The notes beneath the pieces are model-generated. The model worked only from the letters and a program-made list of their open reading frames with translations, was not told the origin of the DNA and did not search any database. This document shows, piece by piece, positions 1 through 6,749 of a stretch of DNA of 17,027 nucleotides. Numbering within the stretch: the first letter of the stretch is position 1; each line of letters opens with the position of its first letter. The DNA lies in NCBI GenBank assembly GCA_043773745.1, contig JAYVEV010000119.1, positions 1 through 17,027 of the forward strand, in the 5' to 3' direction. This DNA comes from UKL13-2 sp043773745. GTDB taxonomy: Bacteria; Pseudomonadota; Gammaproteobacteria; Burkholderiales; Usitatibacteraceae. Position numbers and translations under genes: made by a program.

Positions 1-19
1 TTAAGCCACTAATTTTTAT

Positions 20-829
20 TCACAGTAGCTGCAGACTATCACCCACCTGCACCGTGCCGAGTTTGACCGGCAGCAAATTCATCCCGAATCTCACCCCATT
101 TGGCGAATCTCGATATTTCGCCAATGTGTGTAAGGGTTCTGGCCCGCGCACCTCACCGGTAGCCTGATCGGTGGTGGTGACTTGGCAGCGGGTGCAGGGT
201 TTTGCGCCGCGAAATGTCGCGCTGCCGATTTGAAAATTTTGCCAAGTCTCTTCTGCAAAGGGTGCGCAGCCGCGCACCACCAAATTAGCGCGAAAGCGAT
301 TCATCGGCACGGGCTGCCCGTGATTTTCCACGATGCGCGAATTCAGATCTGCCAGTGATTCTTCAGATGCAATCAGCAGTGGATAGCCATCCGCGAAGCT
401 CACAATCTCGCCATTTTTGGCATAGTCAGGCGCAACACGGCGTTCGGCACTATCGGGCATATATACCAGGCGCGCACCCATGCCCAGGTAGTTCGTTAGC
501 CACTCATCAACTTCCGCTGATACGGTATGGGCATGCACACGGCTCGACCAAACCTTTACGGTGCGTGTGGGCCTCAGTGGCGGCTCCAGCGGCACCGAGA
601 CGTCGTCGCCGAATGGCGAGGTAAGCGTCAGTTGATCACCGTTAATGCTTGCTTGAAGGGTGGCCATGAGTGGATAGTCTCGCTGGGTAAGAAATTCGTG
701 GTGCTCATCAATCACCATAAACCGGCGGTCGTATTGCAGCCCGCGCGAGGTACTGCTGCTCGCACCCAATGAAATGCCACCCAATGATTTGACTGGAAAG
801 ATATTAATTGCCGTAACGGTGATGGTCAT
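20..829 (-). CDS. MOSC domain protein (YcbX/mARC-like), molybdenum-cofactor sulfurtransferase-type fold
   Basis: This 269-residue protein has the MOSC_N beta-barrel followed by a MOSC domain. The N-terminal part shows the typical IFPVKSLGG and GLQYDRRFMVID blocks (about residues 9-45). The C-terminal part shows the KPCTRC motif (Cys212, Cys215) followed by TTTDQATGE. In the mARC/YcbX family the first of these regions supplies the cysteine that binds the molybdenum cofactor, and such proteins reduce N-hydroxylated bases. E. coli YcbX is about 100 residues longer because it carries a C-terminal 2Fe-2S ferredoxin domain. That domain is absent here, so a separate electron donor would be needed. 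The ATG at 829 is the only reasonable start, since the conserved fold begins at once after it, but no clear Shine-Dalgarno sequence precedes it. It diverges from the SPFH gene at 994. The family assignment is firm; the substrate is unknown. Confidence 0.88.
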   Translation of the reverse strand: MTITVTAINIFPVKSLGGISLGASSSTSRGLQYDRRFMVIDEHHEFLTQRDYPLMATLQASINGDQLTLTSPFGDDVSVPLEPPLRPTRTVKVWSSRVHAHTVSAEVDEWLTNYLGMGARLVYMPDSAERRVAPDYAKNGEIVSFADGYPLLIASEESLADLNSRIVENHGQPVPMNRFRANLVVRGCAPFAEETWQNFQIGSATFRGAKPCTRCQVTTTDQATGEVRGPEPLHTLAKYRDSPNGVRFGMNLLPVKLGTVQVGDSLQLL

Positions 830-873
830 TTTTGTGTGGTTTCGTGAAGGAAGACGAGCGTAATATGAATGAA

Positions 874-879
874 ATTATA
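874..879 (-). promoter_or_regulatory. Candidate -10 box for the MOSC gene
   Basis: On the minus strand this reads TATAAT, a perfect sigma-70 -10 hexamer 44 bases upstream of the MOSC start codon. No good -35 hexamer lies at 16-18 bp, so it is only a candidate. It sits in the 164-bp divergent gap between the MOSC gene and the SPFH-GYF gene. Nothing else in that gap was recognised beyond the AAGGAG ribosome-binding site of the plus-strand gene at 980-985. Confidence 0.35.
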
Positions 880-993
880 AAGCGCCAAAACGTGATAACG
901 TATTTCCGTTTCAGCAGTATAGCGGTCGCACAACGCAAAGTAGTTCAGACTCTGACAAAGCAAATTTGACGCCTTCCACAAGGAGCACTACAC

Positions 994-2109
994 ATGATTG
1001 ACTGGGTAAAAAAACTCACTGGCGAATTAATTGACATCATCGAGTGGCTCGATGATTCCACCAACACGCTCGTTTACCGCTACGAACGCAATAACAATGA
1101 GATCAAATACGGTGCCAAGCTCACCGTGCGCGAAGGGCAGATGGCGGTCTTCATCAACGAAGGCCAGATGGCCGATGTTTACAAGCCGGGCATGTACACA
1201 CTCACCACGCAAAATATGCCGATTCTTTCCACGCTGAAAGGCTGGAAATACGGTTTTGAGTCACCCTTCAAAGCTGAAATTTATTTCGTCAATACGCGTA
1301 AATTCACCGACTTAAAATGGGGTACGCCCGGCCCCTCAACCATGCGCGACAAAGAGTTTGGCATCGTGCGTGTCACGTCTTTCGGCCTTTACTCGATTCG
1401 CATCAAGGATGCCGGCATTTTCATTAAAGATATTTCCGGCACGGAAGGCCGCTTCACGACTGAACAGATTCAGGAAAATCTGCGCGGCAAGATCGGCATG
1501 CGCATCAAGGAAGTGATGCCCGAACTGGGGCTTGCGGTGATTGACCTTGAAGCTAAGGTCAGTGTGCTGGGCACTATGCTGCGCGATCGCATTGCGGCTG
1601 ATTTCGAGGCAATGGGCCTAGAGCTGGTCGAGGTGCAGGTGCAGGATATTGGTCTGCCCGAGGAGGTTGAAAAAGCCATCGATAAACGCGGTGCGATTGC
1701 CGCGATTGGCAATATGCAGGCGTATACGCAATACGAAACCGCCAGCGCCATTCATGACGCGGCCACCACGCCCAATAGTGCGGCCGGTGCCGGTATGGGT
1801 CTGGGTGCGGGTTTTGCAATGGGTGGCGGCATGGTGGGTCAGATGGCCGGTGCAGCGGGTGCGATGAATGCGGCAGCTGCTGCGCCACCGCCGTTGCCAA
1901 CGCAAGCCATGTTCCATGTTGCGGTAGGTGGTGCACAAGCTGGCCCGTTCGATATGGGCACCTTGCAATCACAGGTGAACGCCGGCACTTTAAAGCGCGA
2001 CGCATTGGTGTGGAAAGCTGGCATGGCACAGTGGAGCAAGGCGGGCGAAGTGTCGGAACTCGCGGGCCTGTTTGCGAATCTGCCACCACCACTGCCACCG
2101 GCTTCATAA
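994..2109 (+). CDS. SPFH (band 7/stomatin-like) protein with C-terminal GYF_2 domain; YdjI / virion-core-protein-like
   Basis: A 371-residue protein with three parts: an SPFH domain (about residues 30-245), a flexible Ala/Gly/Met-rich linker (about 255-297), and a GYF_2 domain (306-361) with the expected GPF (317-319), VWK (Trp340) and GM..W (Trp347) signature. Proline clusters PPPLP flank the GYF domain at 298-302 and 364-368. There is no transmembrane segment, so it is a soluble SPFH protein like B. subtilis YdjI, probably membrane-associated through partners. The ATG at 994 has a good AAGGAG at 980-985. The next gene (2245) encodes a zinc-ribbon membrane protein. By analogy with YdjI/YdjG these two may act together in membrane-stress response, but no PspA/LiaH homologue is visible here. 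GYF domains bind proline-rich peptides, so the flanking PPPLP runs could be self-ligands (inference). Confidence 0.85.
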   Translation: MIDWVKKLTGELIDIIEWLDDSTNTLVYRYERNNNEIKYGAKLTVREGQMAVFINEGQMADVYKPGMYTLTTQNMPILSTLKGWKYGFESPFKAEIYFVNTRKFTDLKWGTPGPSTMRDKEFGIVRVTSFGLYSIRIKDAGIFIKDISGTEGRFTTEQIQENLRGKIGMRIKEVMPELGLAVIDLEAKVSVLGTMLRDRIAADFEAMGLELVEVQVQDIGLPEEVEKAIDKRGAIAAIGNMQAYTQYETASAIHDAATTPNSAAGAGMGLGAGFAMGGGMVGQMAGAAGAMNAAAAAPPPLPTQAMFHVAVGGAQAGPFDMGTLQSQVNAGTLKRDALVWKAGMAQWSKAGEVSELAGLFANLPPPLPPAS

Positions 2110-2129
2110 AAATATTTTTGTGGCTATTG

Positions 2130-2172
2130 CGGGGAGTCTCATCCCGGATGCGGCTCCCCGTTAATTTTTTTT
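2130..2172 (+). terminator. Strong intrinsic terminator after the SPFH-GYF gene
   Basis: Outer stem CGGGGAG (2130-2136) pairs with CTCCCCG (2154-2160), continues through a G-T and a C-G pair, and ends in an inner CATC/GATG stem (2040-series not involved; 2140-2143 with 2147-2150) around a 3-nt loop. Total is about 13 pairs with one mismatch. It is followed by TTAATTTTTTTT. It lies 20 bases past the SPFH stop codon and 85 bases before the zinc-ribbon gene, so the two genes are probably not simply co-transcribed. Confidence 0.88.
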
Positions 2173-2244
2173 ATTCATTCAAGCTTCGATCTTTCAACAT
2201 CACCGTAGGTCGGGTCGGAGCCACTGCTGGATTGATTGCGCCCA

Positions 2245-3411
2245 ATGGAAAACCCTAATCCATCACAAACCACGCTGGAGCAAATGACTTCCAAGGTGCG
2301 CGCGTTTCCCTGCGTATCTTGCGGTGCCAAGCTGTCATTTCAGCCCGGCAGCAAAACGCTCAAATGCCCTTACTGTGCGGCGGTCAATGATATTCCCGAG
2401 AGTGACGAAGGTGTTGAAGAGCTTGATCTCAATACCTGGCTCTCTCAACTAGAGGCCGAGCATGAAACCCATGAACAAGAGCAGGTCAAATGTAGCAACT
2501 GCGGTGGTGCGCAGACGCTGGCGGCTAATTTGTTTGCTACCGCCTGTACGTTTTGCGGTTCTCCCATCACTTCTAAAAGCTATGCGCAGCGTCTAATCAA
2601 ACCGAAGGCGCTGGTGCCGTTCAAAGTGACCAAGCTGCAAGCGCAAGACAAATGGCGCGCATGGATCAAGGGGCTTTGGCTGGCACCGTCGGCGCTTAAA
2701 AATTTTGTGCAGAGCGATGGCGGTATCAAAGGTATTTATGTGCCGTATTGGACCTTCGACGCGAATACCTATACCAACTACACCGGCCAGCGTGGCGATG
2801 ATTACACCGAGCGCTATGAAACCACTAACTCAAACGGCGAACGTGTCACCGAAACCCGCACCCAAACGCGCTGGATGGGCGTCTCAGGCACCGTTTCGTT
2901 TTTCCATGATGATGTGCTGGTCGCGGCCAGCAAAACCGCTTATGGCGCGGCTACGCCAGCCGGAAGCAATCTGCCGGTGCTCAATATGTTCGGCTCCAAC
3001 AACCTGCGCACCTGGAACACTAAAGAGGTGGTGCCGTATCAGGAAGAATACATCGTTGGCTTTCAGGCAGAGGCATACCAGATAGGTTTGAAAGAAGGCT
3101 TTAATGAAGCCAAAGAAATTATCGATGGAAAAGTGCAGCAACTTGTTCAGGCTGATATCGGCGGCGACCATCAACGCATCACCAGTCTCGACACCCAATA
3201 CAGCCACCTCACTTTCAAACACATCTTGCTGCCGATGTGGTTTTCTGCCTATCTGTTTAGCGGCAAAACTTACCGCTTTGTCGTTAACGGGCAGACTGGT
3301 GAAGTGCAGGGCGAATCACCCAAATCAGGCTGGAAAATCTTCTTTCTGGTGGCAGCGATACTGGTGGTGTTGTTTATTTTTCTGCTGGTGTTTGGCGGGA
3401 AGCATCGTTGA
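2245..3411 (+). CDS. Double zinc-ribbon, C-terminally membrane-anchored protein (YdjG-like)
   Basis: A 388-residue protein with two consecutive zinc ribbons, each CxxC-x14-CxxC: Cys23/26/41/44 and Cys83/86/101/104. These are linked by an acidic helical stretch (52-80). A long globular region rich in beta/aromatic residues follows, and one hydrophobic helix (about 365-383) ends in GGKHR. This predicts a tail-anchored membrane protein with its bulk in the cytoplasm. Proteins of this type are often wrongly labelled as primosomal or helicase-related because of the zinc ribbons. B. subtilis YdjG, a partner of the SPFH protein YdjI, has the same zinc-ribbon plus TM plan, and here too an SPFH gene is adjacent. 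The start is uncertain: ATG 2245 has no good ribosome-binding site, and ATG 2284 (13 codons in) has GGAG only 3 nt upstream. Both leave the first ribbon intact. Exact function is unknown. Confidence 0.8.
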   Translation: MENPNPSQTTLEQMTSKVRAFPCVSCGAKLSFQPGSKTLKCPYCAAVNDIPESDEGVEELDLNTWLSQLEAEHETHEQEQVKCSNCGGAQTLAANLFATACTFCGSPITSKSYAQRLIKPKALVPFKVTKLQAQDKWRAWIKGLWLAPSALKNFVQSDGGIKGIYVPYWTFDANTYTNYTGQRGDDYTERYETTNSNGERVTETRTQTRWMGVSGTVSFFHDDVLVAASKTAYGAATPAGSNLPVLNMFGSNNLRTWNTKEVVPYQEEYIVGFQAEAYQIGLKEGFNEAKEIIDGKVQQLVQADIGGDHQRITSLDTQYSHLTFKHILLPMWFSAYLFSGKTYRFVVNGQTGEVQGESPKSGWKIFFLVAAILVVLFIFLLVFGGKHR

Positions 3412-3431
3412 GGTTGTGAAAAGTGAGACTC

Positions 3432-3445
3432 GGAGCTGCAGCTCC
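3432..3445. repeat. Perfect 14-bp palindrome between convergent genes
   Basis: GGAGCTGCAGCTCC is a perfect palindrome in the 45-bp gap between the converging zinc-ribbon (plus) and LysE (minus) genes. It could fold as a 5-bp hairpin with a TGCA loop on either strand. No proper T-run follows on either side (AAAATTCC on plus, GAGTCTCACTTTTC on minus), so a terminator role is possible but weak. Confidence 0.4.
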
Positions 3446-3456
3446 AAAATTCCTGG

Positions 3457-4092
3457 CTAGCTGCCCCTCTTAAAAACCGCCAACGCGCCCCCCGCTGCGA
3501 TAAACAAGCTGCCTAAAACCCGATTGGTTATCGTAAGCTGGCGTGGCTTTTTCAGCAGGCGCAGAACCCTGGAAGCAAGCCCTGTGTAGCAGGCCATCAC
3601 GATCAAATCAACGATCACCAGCGTTGCAGTAAGGATGACATATTGCATGGCGGTGGGTTGGGCGGGGTCGACAAATTGCGGTAGCACAGCCAACAAAAAT
3701 ATCAGACCTTTTGGGTTGGTGAGATCAACCCAGAATCCTTGCATGAAGATGCCGCGCCGTGAGGTGTCTTTGAATTCTGCGTTCGCATCGATGGCTTCAA
3801 ATGAGGCGGGCGCTTCACGCCATTTTTGGATGCCCAGATAAATCAGGTACAACGCACCGCACCACTTCATGGCGGTGAAAATTTCTTCGCTCGCCATTAG
3901 TACCGCGCCCAGTCCCAGGGCGATGATCGTGGCGTGCAGGATAATCGCGACCTGCATGCCGAGGCAATTCCACATGCCGCGTGCCCAGCCGTATTTCATT
4001 CCGGCCGACATACTGGCGAGTGCGCCGGGGCCGGGCGAAACGCAGAGAATCAGCGTGGCGATAAAGTAGGTGAGCCAAGTGGTGAAAGCCAT
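3457..4092 (-). CDS. LysE/RhtB-family amino-acid or metabolite exporter
   Basis: A 211-residue hydrophobic protein with the family's N-terminal hallmark: a first membrane helix leading into VSPGPGALASMSAGMKYG (about residues 18-35), then GLGAVLMAS, the YLIYLGIQKWR loop and a DLTNPKGLIFLLAVLPQF block. About six transmembrane helices are expected. LysE/RhtB proteins export amino acids, homoserine lactones and similar small metabolites from the cytoplasm; the substrate cannot be read from sequence. The ATG at 4092 has AAGG about 7 nt upstream. It lies 132 bp downstream of the SDR gene on the same strand. The intergenic repeat at 4144-4203 lies between them, so it probably has its own promoter, although none was clear. 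Confidence 0.88.
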   Translation of the reverse strand: MAFTTWLTYFIATLILCVSPGPGALASMSAGMKYGWARGMWNCLGMQVAIILHATIIALGLGAVLMASEEIFTAMKWCGALYLIYLGIQKWREAPASFEAIDANAEFKDTSRRGIFMQGFWVDLTNPKGLIFLLAVLPQFVDPAQPTAMQYVILTATLVIVDLIVMACYTGLASRVLRLLKKPRQLTITNRVLGSLFIAAGGALAVFKRGS

Positions 4093-4143
4093 TGATGCCT
4101 TGTTAAATTTGATTTGTATTGAGTGAGGAATAAGGAATGAAAC

Positions 4144-4203
4144 GCCAGCACTGGCGGGGTTTTTGAGGACCCAAATGCTTCAAGACGCCCTACAGTGCTA
4201 GAG
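4144..4203. repeat. Dispersed intergenic repeat, copy A
   Basis: Copy A has a left anchor GCCAGCACTGGCGG (4144-4157) and a right anchor of 19 bases ending CTAGAG (4185-4203). The same arrangement, with a one-base length difference, occurs at 12513-12571. The left anchors match 13/14 and the right anchors 15/19. In the minus-strand sense it begins 21 bases after the stop codon of the SDR gene. The left anchor contains the self-complementary CGCCAG/CTGGCG pair, so it may also form a hairpin. Identity of the repeat family is unknown. Confidence 0.6.
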
Positions 4204-4224
4204 GACAAATTTTTGAAGATGCCG

Positions 4225-5043
4225 CTATTTGCCGTCGACAAATTTCTTATTACCTTCCACCGCCTTCTTCGCGATGCTATCAATTACGCTGGGTGCGATC
4301 AGTTTTAACCACTGGCCCAGCTTGCCTTTCAGGGTCATCACTTCTTCGCGCTGACGCGTTTCGATTGCCTGCACAATCCGCTCAGTGCATTCAGTCACGC
4401 TCATCACGCCGGCCTGATCGACCGGATCAATCAACGCAGGCTTGCCATCAGCACCGGTCGCGTTTTCGCGAATGCCGGTAGCGACGAAGCCGGGGTAAAT
4501 CATCGTCACCGAGACGCCCGCATCTTCGAGCTCAATTCTGAGCGAATCAAAAAAGCCGCGCATCGCATGCTTGCTCGCCGCATAACCGGTGCGGGTCGGC
4601 ACGCCCACCAGCCCGGTCAAGCTCGCCACACCGACAATACGGCCTTTGCTGGCTTTCAAATGCGGCAACGCAAAATGGGTGCAATACACGCCGCCCATGT
4701 AATTGACCTGCATGATGCGCGCCAGCATCTCGACATCCTGAATATCTTCAAACTTTGCCCACATGCTCATCCCGGCGTTGTTGACCAAAATATCGATACG
4801 GCCGAACGCCGCGATGGCGGCGTCAATAATCTTTTTGCAATCGGCTTGCACGGCAATATCGGCGCTCACCACGATAACTTTTGCGCCTTTGGCGTTCACT
4901 TTCTCAGCGACACGCTCAAGCTCGGCAGCCCGCCTTGCGGTGAGAACCAGATGCGCGCCTTGGTCGGCCAGCTGGTATGCAAGTTCTTCGCCAATGCCAG
5001 TTGATGCGCCGGTGATAATGGTGACATTATTTTTTAAAGGCAT
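4225..5043 (-). CDS. Classical short-chain dehydrogenase/reductase (SDR)
   Basis: A 272-residue NAD(P)-dependent oxidoreductase with the complete classical SDR signature: nucleotide-binding TGASTGIG (11-18), NNAG (88-91), and the catalytic set Asn114, Ser141, Tyr154 and Lys158 (YAASK). Arg37-Arg38 at the end of the second strand suggests NADPH preference. The C-terminal helix-rich tail (about 235-272) is typical of SDRs acting on hydrophobic or membrane-associated substrates, but the substrate cannot be assigned. The ATG at 5043 fits the family start, though the upstream sequence is A-rich without a clear Shine-Dalgarno. It starts only 46 bp after the Y-family polymerase stop on the same strand, so read-through from the SOS promoter is plausible. 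A TATACA-like -10 lies in the gap. Confidence 0.9.
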   Translation of the reverse strand: MPLKNNVTIITGASTGIGEELAYQLADQGAHLVLTARRAAELERVAEKVNAKGAKVIVVSADIAVQADCKKIIDAAIAAFGRIDILVNNAGMSMWAKFEDIQDVEMLARIMQVNYMGGVYCTHFALPHLKASKGRIVGVASLTGLVGVPTRTGYAASKHAMRGFFDSLRIELEDAGVSVTMIYPGFVATGIRENATGADGKPALIDPVDQAGVMSVTECTERIVQAIETRQREEVMTLKGKLGQWLKLIAPSVIDSIAKKAVEGNKKFVDGK

Positions 5044-5089
5044 ATTTTTTTAGCAACCGTCGAGGTTAGGTGGCTCTGTATAACGGATT

Positions 5090-6343
5090 TTAACCCTCTG
5101 TATCCACATCGGGGATATGGTTAAACGCAATCGCCATTTTGCCGTGATCAATCGCCCGATGCGCACCGCCAAAGTAAGCCGCGCGTTTGCCATACTTCAA
5201 CGTGACGGCATCGATGGCAGAATTCAATTGTTTTTTATCGTTACCCGTATCGAATAATGAAGCAGTGTGGTGACCCGCGGGGGCGAGTTCCAGCAGCGTA
5301 ATGGCGACTTGCAGTGGTGTGGCATTTTTTCCATATCGACGTTGGGGAAATTTTTTCCACATCGCTTCAACCGCATGCAATAGCGAGAGCGTGTCTTGTG
5401 TTTGCATCAGGCGGCTTTCAATTTCCCATGACGGTGCGTTCAAAAATTTCACCTTTAACGCCAGCCTGCTGGTGAAGTAATCAACTTTGCGCAGTCTCAT
5501 CGCAGCTTTTTGCGTTAGGCGGTCCAATACTGCGTAAGCATCATCCTTGTTGCGTAGCGCCGGCGGTAAAACATGCGAATGGCCAATGGAGCCCATGTTG
5601 TTTTCATCAATATGAATCTCGACGCCGCGCAGCTTTTGATAAAATCGGTCACCGCCCACACCACCCCAGACGGTGCGCAATTGATCGGATGTCTGCGCAT
5701 ACAGCTGCGCGATGGTATGAATGCCATATTGATTTAGTCGAACTTCCATATTTTTGCCGATGCCGTTTAGCGCGCGTAGCGGCAGGTGCTCAATTTTGGC
5801 GGGGACGTCATAGGATTGCAAAACAACCAGCCCATCCGGTTTTTGCATGTCGGAGGCCAACTTTGCTAAAAATGTATTGGGCGCCAGGCCGATGGAGACT
5901 TTCAAATACTCGCCAACTTTGGCCGCAAGATTGCGCTTGATATCGTTTGCCAGCTCTATTGCGCGCTCAACTGTTTTATAGCCGGCTGGAAAATCGCAAA
6001 CCATTTCATCTATCGACAGCACTTGTCTTACTGGTGCAATTTCATCAACGGCTTTCACTGCCTGATGATGAAAATTGATATAGATCTCATGCCGCGCCAC
6101 GACCAGCTGAATATCGGGAATCAATTTTTTTGCTTCGCCCACATTGGTGAGCGTTTTAACACCAAATTTTTTGGCCTCGTAGCTTGCCGCGATCAGACAA
6201 GTCGAATCAGCCAGCATTGGCACCACTCCCACTGGCTTACCGCGCAACTCTGGCCGCATCTGTTGCTCGCAGGAAGCAAAATAAGAATTGAAATCGACCA
6301 GCAGAGCCGATAAGGGGAGTGGGGTGGAGGGCGCAGACGACAT
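5090..6343 (-). CDS. UmuC-like Y-family translesion DNA polymerase (LexA-controlled)
   Basis: A 417-residue Y-family polymerase. The palm begins with LLVDFNSYFASCEQ (catalytic Asp17, UmuC-like Asn19, steric gate Phe22). The second catalytic pair is Asp112-Glu113 in SIDEM, where most DinB/UmuC proteins have SIDEA. The AASYEAKKFGVKT block (about 52-64) and LNGIGKN helix-hairpin-helix motif are present. A TASLFD stretch near the C-terminus resembles a beta-clamp-binding motif. Such enzymes copy past damaged template bases at low fidelity. This subfamily is often mislabelled as type VI secretion protein ImpB. No umuD is adjacent. The start at 6343 is the only fitting ATG and lacks a Shine-Dalgarno, consistent with the predicted transcription start lying only a few bases upstream. 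The SDR gene follows on the same strand. Confidence 0.92.
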   Translation of the reverse strand: MSSAPSTPLPLSALLVDFNSYFASCEQQMRPELRGKPVGVVPMLADSTCLIAASYEAKKFGVKTLTNVGEAKKLIPDIQLVVARHEIYINFHHQAVKAVDEIAPVRQVLSIDEMVCDFPAGYKTVERAIELANDIKRNLAAKVGEYLKVSIGLAPNTFLAKLASDMQKPDGLVVLQSYDVPAKIEHLPLRALNGIGKNMEVRLNQYGIHTIAQLYAQTSDQLRTVWGGVGGDRFYQKLRGVEIHIDENNMGSIGHSHVLPPALRNKDDAYAVLDRLTQKAAMRLRKVDYFTSRLALKVKFLNAPSWEIESRLMQTQDTLSLLHAVEAMWKKFPQRRYGKNATPLQVAITLLELAPAGHHTASLFDTGNDKKQLNSAIDAVTLKYGKRAAYFGGAHRAIDHGKMAIAFNHIPDVDTEG

Positions 6344-6353
6344 AGCGCTACAA

Positions 6354-6383
6354 ATTTTACGCTGAATTCTTGATGGCTGTAAA
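6354..6383 (-). promoter_or_regulatory. Sigma-70-type promoter of the Y-family polymerase
   Basis: On the minus strand a TTTACA -35 box (6378-6383) and TAAAAT -10 box (6354-6359) are separated by 18 bp; each differs from consensus at one position. The predicted transcription start is near 6347, giving a leader of only about four bases before the ATG at 6343. The -35 box lies inside the LexA box. Confidence 0.65.
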
Positions 6384-6392
6384 TAAATACAG
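6377..6392. promoter_or_regulatory. LexA (SOS) box
   Basis: CTGTaaataaatACAG matches the gammaproteobacterial/betaproteobacterial LexA operator CTGT-N8-ACAG exactly, with an AT-only core. The flanking bases extend the symmetry to ATGGCTGTA/TACAGCCAT. It overlaps the -35 box of the Y-family polymerase, 34-49 bp upstream of its start codon, where LexA would block polymerase binding until DNA damage. Confidence 0.88.
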
Positions 6393-6394
6393 CC

Positions 6395-6490
6395 ATGCTT
6401 GAAGATCGTCTAATGACAAGTGATTCCGAGGCACTGTTGCTTCTCGCCAACAGCTTAATTTTAGGAAAATCAAATTCTGTCAGGGGCTAG
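6395..6490 (+). CDS. Possible 31-codon micro-ORF divergent from the LexA box (speculative)
   Basis: An ATG three bases past the LexA box on the opposite strand from the polymerase opens 31 codons (MLEDRLMTSDSEALLLLANS at the start), ending in TAG at 6490. The peptide is leucine-rich in the middle and acidic at the front. There is no Shine-Dalgarno, because the LexA box occupies that position, and no recognisable family. An internal ATG (codon 7) is an alternative start. It may be chance or a remnant of a divergent SOS gene. The rest of the 6344-6545 gap holds only the polymerase promoter. Confidence 0.15.
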   Translation: MLEDRLMTSDSEALLLLANSLILGKSNSVRG

Positions 6491-6545
6491 TCGTCAATCG
6501 GCCGACGCATCAAAATTATTTCTCCCCGAAGCCTATAAAAATTTC

Positions 6546-6728
6546 CTATTTTTTTACATGTCCTTTGGCGCTCTTCGCCCCTAGCGCGCCCCGCTTGGTC
6601 GCCGCATCCCGCAACAAATATTCAATCTGGCTGTTGACGCTCCTGAGCTCCGAGGCCGCGAGTTTTTCCAGCGCGGCCCAGAGTTCGGGATCGATTCGTA
6701 ACAGGAAAGATTTTTTTTCGGCTGCCAA
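6546..6728 (-). CDS. Arc-type ribbon-helix-helix DNA-binding protein
   Basis: A 60-residue protein: a short basic lead-in (AAEKK), a beta strand SFLLRIDPEL, then helices WAALEKLAASE and SVNSQIEYLLRDAATKRG, ending in a Lys-rich tail. This is the compact Arc/CopG ribbon-helix-helix fold, in which the strand from a dimer inserts into the major groove; SFLLRI would supply those contacts. The start is a TTG at 6728 with AGG about 10 nt upstream. No ATG fits. It lies 21 nt after the SPFH stop codon, in the same reading frame, so the two form an operon. SPFH genes followed by this Arc-like protein recur in Burkholderiales and Xanthomonadales (from memory). A run of eight A bases in codons 4-6 could be slip-prone. 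Autoregulation of the operon through the tandem repeat at 7740-7759 is an inference. Confidence 0.82.
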   Translation of the reverse strand: MAAEKKSFLLRIDPELWAALEKLAASELRSVNSQIEYLLRDAATKRGALGAKSAKGHVKK

Positions 6729-6749
6729 AATTAATCTGCCTGAGCTTCT

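Noticed and set aside
2010..2258. 82-codon plus-strand frame spanning the end of the SPFH gene and the terminator
   Set aside because: It overlaps the SPFH gene in another frame and reads through a strong terminator; it has no ribosome-binding site.
2245..3411. Primosomal/helicase-type protein, a common label for this family
   Set aside because: Only zinc ribbons and a membrane anchor are present; there are no Walker A or DEAD-type helicase motifs.
5090..6343. Type VI secretion protein ImpB, a common label for this family
   Set aside because: The sequence has the full Y-family polymerase palm motifs and nothing of a T6SS sheath; the name comes from confusion with the plasmid impB/mucB mutagenesis genes.
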